DNA from: Sulfurimonas sp.
Lineage (GTDB): Bacteria; Campylobacterota; Campylobacteria; Campylobacterales; Sulfurimonadaceae
NCBI GenBank assembly: GCA_030646745.1
Contig: JAUSKV010000071.1
Span: 1 to 5,963, forward strand
Direction of reading: 5' to 3'
Length of the DNA stretch: 5,963 nucleotides
Shown: piece by piece, positions 1 to 4,845 of the stretch
Position numbering within the stretch: position 1 is the stretch's first letter
Layout: each line of letters starts with the position of its first letter
Translations under genes and position numbers: made by a program
Notes under the pieces: model-generated
What the model was told of the DNA's origin: nothing
Seen by the model: the letters and a program-made list of their open reading frames with translations, nothing else
Database searches by the model: none

Positions 1-1
1 T

Positions 2-2062
2 TTAGAAAATGAAAGACATAGCGTAACTTGGCATGACCCGCATCCAAAACCATCTTATCTTTTTGCACTTGTAGCGGGAGATTTAGGAGTTGTGAGTGAT
101 AGTTTTACAACTATGAATGCAAAGCATGTGGAGCTCAACATCTACTGTGATTTGGGAAATGAATCTAAATGTACACATGCCATGAAGTCGCTCAAAGAGT
201 CTATGCTTTGGGATGAGCAAATGTATGGGCGAGAGTATGATTTAGAGATTTACAACATCGTAGCAGTGGATAGTTTCAACATGGGTGCGATGGAGAACAA
301 GGGTCTAAATATCTTCAACTCCGCCTATGTTTTAGCGAATGAAGATACCGCAACCGATGCCAACTTTATGGGTATTCAGAGCGTTATCGCACATGAATAT
401 TTTCACAACTGGACAGGAAATCGCATTACATGTCGTGACTGGTTTCAGCTCACGCTCAAAGAGGGACTAACAGTTTTTCGTGACCAGTGCTTTTCTGCCG
501 ATTTGAATTCAAAAGAGGTACAGAGAATTGAGAGCGTGATAGCACTTCGAGACAGACAGTTTGTGGAGGATGCTTCGCCGACTGCACACCCAATTCAGCC
601 CGATTCTTATATGGCAATAAATAATTTCTACACAGCTACCGTGTATGAGAAGGGTGCAGAGGTTATCAGAATGATTCACACGCTTTTGGGTGATGAAAAC
701 TACCGAAAAGCGACCGATTTATACTTTGAGACTTTTGATGGACAGGCTGTGCGAACGAATGACTTTTTATGGGCAATGAGCAGTGCAAGCGGAGTGGATT
801 TAAGTGCATTTCAAATTTGGTATCACCAATCGGGAACGCCAAAATTAGTAGTAAAAGAAAGTTATGAAAAGGGTGTTTATAAATTAACTCTGACTCAGAG
901 AGTTCCACATGCAGTGGATGCAACTGCTCAAAAACCATACTTTTATCCGCTCAAAATGGCATTTTTAAACGAAAACGGAGAGGAAGTTGTCAATCAAGTT
1001 TTAATCATCAAAAATGAGATAGAGGAGTTTGTCTTTGAAGGATTGAAATCTAAGCCTATTCTCTCACTTAACCGTGATTTCTCCGCTCCTATAATAGTAG
1101 AGCAAGAAAAAACAGACTATCCATTTTTGATGAAACATGACAAAAATAGCTTTGTACGCTATGAGTCGGCTCAATCTTTTGCGGTAAAAACGCTTGAAGC
1201 GATGATAGCAGGCGAAGAGATAGATGAGGAGTTCGTAAGTGCGTATGGCTCTGTTTTAGAGCTAGATACTGACCTCTCGTACAAAGCACTTTTGCTTGAG
1301 CTTCCATCTATTTCAACTTTGATGCAAAGACAAAAAGAGGTTGATTTTGAGCCTATCTATGAGGCTAAAGAGAAGCTTTCAAAATATTTGGCAACAACGT
1401 ACAAAGAGAAGTTATTAAAACTCTATAATAGCTTTCACCTACCAACAAACAGTGAAATAAATGCTCTTAATATTGGCAAGAGAGCGATTAAAAATCGTGC
1501 TTTGAGAATTCTCTCATCTCTGGAGAGTGACGAAATAATTTACATGGCAAAAAAACAGTATGAGGAGTCAAAGACTATGACTGACAGAGTTGTGGCTCTT
1601 GATATTTTAGAAAACAGTTCAGCGCAAGACGCCACAATTGCACAGGCAGATTTTTATGCAAAATATAAAAATGACACTTTAGTTATGAATAAATACTTCT
1701 CAATTTTAGCAGCCTCTCATAGGGATGGGACGCTAGACAGGGTGATGGCTCTGCAAAATGATGAAGTTTATGATGAAAAAGTGCCTAACTTGGTTCGTTC
1801 ACTCATTGGTGTTTTTGCTCGAAACTATAAACATTTTCATGCCAAAAATGGGTATGGCTACTCATTTTTGGCAGATAAAATAATTGAGATAGATAAAATA
1901 AATCCGCAAATGGCTTCTGGACTCTGTTCGGGGTTTAAAATATATGAGAGATTGAATAAAATCAACAAAAATCTTATGAAAGAAGAGATGGAGCGTATCA
2001 TTTCTACACACTTGCTCTCAAAAAATTCTTATGAAATTATGAGTAAAATTTTAAAAATTTAA
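2..2062 (+). CDS. pepN: Aminopeptidase N, M1 family zinc metallopeptidase (5' partial)
   Basis: Cytoplasmic zinc exopeptidase that removes N-terminal residues from peptides during protein turnover. The frame is open from the window edge, and its first residues (RHSVTWHDPHPKPSYLFALV) are already typical PepN, so the true start lies upstream. The visible part has 686 residues. In fragment numbering the exopeptidase motif GAMEN is at 95-99, the zinc site HEYFH at 131-135 (catalytic Glu132), the third zinc ligand Glu154, and the transition-state Tyr215 in TVYEKGAEV. Compared from memory with E. coli PepN (261-265, 297-301, 320, 381), every motif is offset by exactly 166, so the catalytic domain is collinear and about 166 residues are missing. 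The full protein would be about 850 residues, near the family's usual 870. The C-terminal helical domain is complete, including RSLIGVFA and NPQMASGL. All catalytic residues are intact. Its link to the sulfur genes downstream is probably only positional. Confidence 0.97.
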   Translation, partial: LENERHSVTWHDPHPKPSYLFALVAGDLGVVSDSFTTMNAKHVELNIYCDLGNESKCTHAMKSLKESMLWDEQMYGREYDLEIYNIVAVDSFNMGAMENKGLNIFNSAYVLANEDTATDANFMGIQSVIAHEYFHNWTGNRITCRDWFQLTLKEGLTVFRDQCFSADLNSKEVQRIESVIALRDRQFVEDASPTAHPIQPDSYMAINNFYTATVYEKGAEVIRMIHTLLGDENYRKATDLYFETFDGQAVRTNDFLWAMSSASGVDLSAFQIWYHQSGTPKLVVKESYEKGVYKLTLTQRVPHAVDATAQKPYFYPLKMAFLNENGEEVVNQVLIIKNEIEEFVFEGLKSKPILSLNRDFSAPIIVEQEKTDYPFLMKHDKNSFVRYESAQSFAVKTLEAMIAGEEIDEEFVSAYGSVLELDTDLSYKALLLELPSISTLMQRQKEVDFEPIYEAKEKLSKYLATTYKEKLLKLYNSFHLPTNSEINALNIGKRAIKNRALRILSSLESDEIIYMAKKQYEESKTMTDRVVALDILENSSAQDATIAQADFYAKYKNDTLVMNKYFSILAASHRDGTLDRVMALQNDEVYDEKVPNLVRSLIGVFARNYKHFHAKNGYGYSFLADKIIEIDKINPQMASGLCSGFKIYERLNKINKNLMKEEMERIISTHLLSKNSYEIMSKILKI

Positions 2063-2086
2063 TTAATGTAATTTTTTAAACTTCTT

Positions 2087-2112
2087 TAAGCCTCATAAAA
2101 TAGGAGGGCTTA
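2087..2112 (+). terminator. Weak hairpin after pepN
   Basis: TAAGCC (2087-2092) can pair with GGCTTA (2107-2112). Two further pairs form across a one-base bulge, closing a loop of about nine bases. It starts 25 nt after the pepN stop, where a terminator is expected. No clear T-run follows, so termination is plausible but weakly supported. Confidence 0.35.
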
Positions 2113-2133
2113 CCTAATTACATAATTTTAAAA

Positions 2134-2139
2134 TATAAT
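2134..2139 (+). promoter_or_regulatory. Possible -10 box for sqr
   Basis: A perfect TATAAT lies about 92 nt before the sqr start, in a very AT-rich stretch. No convincing -35 box is visible, which is common for Campylobacterota sigma-70 promoters. Chance matches are frequent in such DNA, so this is only a candidate. It would give a 5' leader of roughly 85 nt. Confidence 0.25.
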
Positions 2140-2218
2140 TATTATTTATAAATCGGAAATATAGCAATACTGCATTTTGAAGATAGTTACGATACAATTT
2201 CTAAGAACTTTTTACAAA

Positions 2219-2224
2219 AGAGGA
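2219..2224 (+). promoter_or_regulatory. Ribosome binding site of sqr
   Basis: AGAGGA sits 7 nt before the ATG at 2232. This spacing supports that ATG over the in-frame TTG at 2226, which would lie almost against the Shine-Dalgarno sequence. Confidence 0.7.
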
Positions 2225-2231
2225 ATTGTAT

Positions 2232-3701
2232 ATGGCAAGATTAGTTGTTTTAGGGGGCGGTGTCTCAGGACACACAGCTGCGACTTTCGCAGCAGAGTGG
2301 TTAGGTTCAGCTCATGAAGTTGTAGTTGTAACTCCAAATGCAAAGTGGAACTGGATTCCATCAAACATTTGGGTTGGTGTTGGTCAGATGACGAAAGAAG
2401 AAGTTACTTTTGATTTGGCGCCTGTATATGCTAAGGCTGGTATTAAATATCATCAAGCAAAAGCACTTGGTATTCACCCAGAAGGGAATGAAACAAGTGA
2501 TAAACCTTATGTTGTTATTGAATCAACAGAAGCGGGTAAAGCTGGTCAGATTGAAAACATAGAGTATGACTATCTTATTAATGCGACAGGTCCAAAGCTT
2601 AACTTTGCAGCAACTCCAGGTCTTGGCGATGCAAACGGTTTAGGTGAATTTACTGTTTCAGTTTGTACAGCAGACCATGCAGTGCATGCAAATGAAGAGT
2701 TACATAAATGTATAGAAAAGATGAAAAAAGGTGAGCGTCAAAAGTTTTTAATCGGAACCGGACATGGTATGTGTACATGTCAAGGTGCTGCTTTTGAGTA
2801 CATTTTCAACATTGAGCATGAGTTAAATAAAGCTGGTGTTCGTGATATGGCAGACATCAAATGGATTTCAAACGAATCATTTTTAGGTGACTTCGGTGTT
2901 GGCGGACTTCACATGAAAGCTATGGGTTTTGCTGTAAGTTCAAAAATCTTTGCTGAGTCTCTATTTGCTGAAAGAGATGTGGATTGGATTATCGGTGCAC
3001 ATGTTAACAAAGTTGAAAAAGGTAAAGTTCACTACGAACTTCTTGATGGAAGTATGGGTGAAGAAGAGTTTGACTTTTCAATGTTAATCCCTCCATTTGC
3101 CGGTGTTGGCTTAAAAGCTATCAACAAAGCCGGTGAAGATATTACAGCTACTATTTTTGCTCCAAACGGATTTATGAAAGTGGATGCTAACTATGCTGCC
3201 GGTGCGTATGAAAACTGGAAAGCAAGTGACTGGCCTTCAACTTACCAAAATCCAACTTATGGAAATATGTTTGCATGTGGAATTGCTTTTGCACCACCGC
3301 ATCCAATTTCAAAACCAATGAGTTCACCAAATGGAACTCCAATTAACCCAACTCCTCCAAGAACCGGTATGCCATCAGGTATTATGGGTAAAGCTGTTGC
3401 ACACAGTGTTTGTGACAGAATCTTAATAGGTCCGGATGCTCCATTACATGAAGCTTCAATGGCTCACATGGGTGCTGCTTGTGTTGCTTCTGCAGGAAAA
3501 GGTCTATTTACCGGTACTGCTGCTGCTATGACAATTTATCCTGTTGTTCCAGACTTTGAAAAGTACCCAGGAACCGGTCGTGATACAGAATATACTTTCG
3601 GTGAAATCGGTCTTGCTGGTCACTGGATTAAACATATTTTACATCACTTGTTTATTTGGAAAGCTAAACTCAAGCCGGGTTGGACACTTATTCCAGAATA
3701 A
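2232..3701 (+). CDS. sqr: Sulfide:quinone oxidoreductase (SQR), FAD-dependent
   Basis: Flavoprotein of the two-dinucleotide-binding-domain family that oxidises sulfide to sulfur or polysulfide and passes electrons to the membrane quinone pool. The 489-residue protein opens with a beta strand and the FAD-binding motif GGGVSG (8-13). A WNWIPSNIWVGVG segment and the INATGPKLNF segment typical of this family follow. Candidate redox cysteines are Cys145, Cys181 and Cys183 (MCTCQG) and Cys349 (FACGIAF); Cys349 matches the position of the distal catalytic cysteine in characterised SQRs (near 347-356). The C-terminus (about 457-489) has an aromatic, His/Lys-rich stretch (HWIKHILHHLFIWKAKLKPG) suited to membrane-surface binding. 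No signal peptide is visible. Codons are strongly biased to GGT, GCT, GTT and GCA, unlike the neighbours, suggesting high expression. The SQR subtype (I-VI) was not settled; a flavocytochrome c flavin subunit is a less likely alternative because no export signal is present. Confidence 0.9.
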   Translation: MARLVVLGGGVSGHTAATFAAEWLGSAHEVVVVTPNAKWNWIPSNIWVGVGQMTKEEVTFDLAPVYAKAGIKYHQAKALGIHPEGNETSDKPYVVIESTEAGKAGQIENIEYDYLINATGPKLNFAATPGLGDANGLGEFTVSVCTADHAVHANEELHKCIEKMKKGERQKFLIGTGHGMCTCQGAAFEYIFNIEHELNKAGVRDMADIKWISNESFLGDFGVGGLHMKAMGFAVSSKIFAESLFAERDVDWIIGAHVNKVEKGKVHYELLDGSMGEEEFDFSMLIPPFAGVGLKAINKAGEDITATIFAPNGFMKVDANYAAGAYENWKASDWPSTYQNPTYGNMFACGIAFAPPHPISKPMSSPNGTPINPTPPRTGMPSGIMGKAVAHSVCDRILIGPDAPLHEASMAHMGAACVASAGKGLFTGTAAAMTIYPVVPDFEKYPGTGRDTEYTFGEIGLAGHWIKHILHHLFIWKAKLKPGWTLIPE

Positions 3702-3716
3702 AAATCTGGTTTTATT
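3693..3716 (+). terminator. Terminator-like hairpin overlapping the sqr stop codon
   Basis: CCAGA (3693-3697) pairs with TCTGG (3705-3709) around a seven-base loop holding the TAA stop, and TTTTATT follows directly. The stem is short (5 bp), so it is likely a leaky terminator or attenuator. It could make sqr transcripts outnumber read-through into the small gene at 3756. Confidence 0.45.
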
Positions 3717-3744
3717 GTCTATCTAAGTAATTTAATAAAGAAAA

Positions 3745-3750
3745 AAGGAA
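3745..3750 (+). promoter_or_regulatory. Ribosome binding site of the small ORF at 3756
   Basis: AAGGAA in a purine run lies 5 nt before an ATG. It is among the clearest Shine-Dalgarno sites in the window and is a main argument that the 54-residue frame is translated. Confidence 0.65.
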
Positions 3751-3755
3751 ATAAT

Positions 3756-3920
3756 ATGTCAAAATATGGCGAAAAAAACATCAGAGCGTATGGCAATAAT
3801 TTTACAACTATGACACCTGGTCCGGTTGCAAAATTTTTGAGAACAAATCTTATCTTTCAAGCGATAAGATTTATTATCATTAACATAAAAATGTTAGTAG
3901 TGGTAAGTAAAAGCCACTAA
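3756..3920 (+). CDS. Small basic hydrophobic protein downstream of sqr (54 aa)
   Basis: Not recognised as a named family. The frame reads MSKYGEKNIRAYGNNF at its N-terminus, then a Thr/Pro/Gly section (TTMTPGPVAKFLRTN, 17-31), then a hydrophobic stretch (about 32-50) rich in Ile, Val and Phe with interspersed Arg and Lys, ending VVVSKSH. There is no acidic residue after Glu6. The strong ribosome binding site, ATG start and protein-like composition support translation. The C-terminal half could be an amphipathic helix lying on the membrane or a single crossing. It follows sqr by 54 nt on the same strand with only a weak terminator between, so co-expression is likely. A role as membrane anchor or accessory of SQR is inference only. 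A 10-bp perfect inverted repeat lies inside the frame. Confidence 0.65.
   Translation: MSKYGEKNIRAYGNNFTTMTPGPVAKFLRTNLIFQAIRFIIINIKMLVVVSKSH
3845..3872. repeat. 10-bp perfect inverted repeat inside the small ORF
   Basis: AAATCTTATC (3845-3854) and GATAAGATTT (3863-3872) are exact reverse complements around the loop TTTCAAGC. The stem is AT-rich but perfect, and TATTATC follows. It may form an mRNA hairpin or be a dyad binding site. Confidence 0.6.
3898..3919. repeat. Inverted repeat spanning the end of the small ORF
   Basis: TAGTGG (3898-3903) pairs with CCACTA (3914-3919), with one more G-T pair inside, closing a loop of about eight bases. The right arm covers the first two bases of the TAA stop codon. 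It lies 7 nt before the stronger hairpin at 3927. Confidence 0.45.
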
Positions 3921-3926
3921 AACTAC

Positions 3927-3953
3927 AAGTACCTTGGTTTTTCTAAGGTACTT
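3927..3953 (+). terminator. Strong hairpin closing the sqr transcription unit
   Basis: AAGTACCTT (3927-3935) and AAGGTACTT (3945-3953) are perfect reverse complements. A G-T and a G-C pair extend the stem to 11 bp around a TTTTT loop. It starts 6 nt after the small ORF ends. CCCCC rather than T follows, so it is not a canonical intrinsic terminator; it may act as a 3' stabilising structure or together with the T-run near 3998. Confidence 0.55.
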
Positions 3954-3971
3954 CCCCCAAATCAACAACCA

Positions 3972-4003
3972 CCCTCAACCAAAGGGGATAAATCCTATTT
4001 TTT
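3972..4003 (+). promoter_or_regulatory. Leader with two alternative weak hairpins before the deformylase-like gene
   Basis: The tract AGGGG (3983-3987) can pair with CCCT at 3972-3975, or with TCC(T) at 3993-3996. The second pairing is followed by six T (3998-4003), like a small terminator. The pairings exclude each other. Stems are only 3-4 bp, so this may be chance. No convincing promoter was found in 3921-4020. Confidence 0.25.
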
Positions 4004-4007
4004 CAAT

Positions 4008-4011
4008 AAGG
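4008..4011 (+). promoter_or_regulatory. Ribosome binding site of the deformylase-like gene
   Basis: TAAGG ends 9 nt before the ATG at 4021. It is short but reasonably spaced, and there is no better in-frame start nearby. Confidence 0.5.
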
Positions 4012-4020
4012 CAATAATTT

Positions 4021-4830
4021 ATGATTCAAGAGATAATCAAATACCCAACACAACCAAGCATTGAGTATGGATCGGATGTTAGAATTTTTAATGAAGAGAT
4101 ATTTACCCTTCTAGATGATTTAAAAGATACTATCAATGAAAATAATTTAGAGGCTTTGGCTGCGTTTCAAATTGGAAGTTATTATAATATTGTTGTGATT
4201 AAAGAGAAGGACGGAACTTTTTTGGAACTAATAAACCCCAGACTTATAAGTACTAAAGATAAAATCACAACCACAGAGACAACAGCATATTTTCCTAATC
4301 TTAGTGCTGAGATACAAAGACATGATACTATAAGTATAATTTATCAAGTGAGAGATGGTTCAATGCATTCTTTAATGGCTAGCGGAGATAAAAGCGTTTT
4401 ACTCCAAAGAAAACTAGACTACAATTTTGGAGCAACATTTTTAAGTAAATTGTCCAAAAAAGAGAAAGCAAAGTTTGAGAAAAAACTTGAATTTGGCTCA
4501 GATTTTGCAATCTCTGAGAGTTGTCCGACAACTTTTAAAAGAGACTATTTGGTAAAACTATCAAATATTTTACTTGTTTCTATGGTATTACTTATAGTGG
4601 TGTCTTTCTTTATCAGCAATCAAGAGATACATTCCGGCATATGGAAAACTCAGCTATTTATCTCTATCACTGCTTTGCTCACTAATATAGCATACTTTTT
4701 TTACGCTCATTATGAAGCTAAGCAATACACTTCATGTGTAAGTTGCCAAAGTGGAAATATTATCGGTACTGCCCTTGTTGCACTGATTAAAATAGCAGTC
4801 CTTACGGTTGCTTCCTACTTTATAATATAG
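4021..4830 (+). CDS. Membrane-anchored degenerate peptide deformylase homologue
   Basis: 269 residues in two parts. Residues 1-155 follow the peptide deformylase order: LAAFQIG (46-52) matches the GLAAxQIG motif, with Gln50 kept and the preceding Gly changed to Ala45; then ELINPRL (69-75), a segment in the place of EGCLS that reads ETTAYFP (86-92), QVRDGS (109-114), and a final helix QRKLDYNFG (129-137) in the place of QHExDHLxG. The active-site Cys is thus Thr88, and the metal-ligand histidines and catalytic Glu are Arg130, Tyr134 and Lys131, so deformylase activity is not expected. Residues about 178-199, 211-229 and 246-269 are three hydrophobic membrane helices. The loop between the last two carries a CxxC (Cys239, Cys242), and Cys168 lies before the first. 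No signal peptide is present, so the deformylase-like part is probably cytoplasmic. The kinase gene starts 15 nt after the stop, suggesting a shared function, perhaps signal sensing. The function is unknown; homology to deformylase is inferred by eye. Confidence 0.8.
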   Translation: MIQEIIKYPTQPSIEYGSDVRIFNEEIFTLLDDLKDTINENNLEALAAFQIGSYYNIVVIKEKDGTFLELINPRLISTKDKITTTETTAYFPNLSAEIQRHDTISIIYQVRDGSMHSLMASGDKSVLLQRKLDYNFGATFLSKLSKKEKAKFEKKLEFGSDFAISESCPTTFKRDYLVKLSNILLVSMVLLIVVSFFISNQEIHSGIWKTQLFISITALLTNIAYFFYAHYEAKQYTSCVSCQSGNIIGTALVALIKIAVLTVASYFII

Positions 4831-4845
4831 GTACTATTTATTAGA

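Noticed and set aside
92..94. GTG at 92 as the start of the aminopeptidase
   Set aside because: The frame is open upstream to the window edge and already encodes conserved PepN residues (DPHPKPSYLFALVAGDL), so 92 is an internal Val codon.
666..1307. Minus-strand open frames within pepN (666-938 and 1089-1307)
   Set aside because: They lie wholly opposite a conserved enzyme, have no ribosome binding site support, and their composition is that of antisense shadows.
2125..2134. Palindrome ATTTTAAAAT before sqr as an operator
   Set aside because: The surrounding sequence is almost pure A/T, where such palindromes are expected by chance; no second copy or known motif was found.
2177..2198. TTGAAG and TACAAT before sqr as a -35/-10 promoter
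   Set aside because: The spacing is only 10 bp, too short for a sigma-70 promoter.
2226..2228. TTG at 2226 as the start of sqr
   Set aside because: It overlaps the space needed after AGAGGA, and MARLVVLGGG from the ATG at 2232 is the usual flavoprotein start.
3544..3726. Open frame overlapping the 3' end of sqr
   Set aside because: It lies almost entirely inside sqr in another frame and has no recognisable features.
4021..4830. Active peptide deformylase (def)
   Set aside because: The Cys, both His and the catalytic Glu of the family are all replaced, and a membrane domain is attached.
4828..4845. TAG read-through giving a single membrane-kinase fusion
   Set aside because: The frame matches, but an ATG follows within 15 nt, and three membrane helices would place the kinase on the wrong side of the membrane. 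A sequencing error or recent split cannot be fully excluded.
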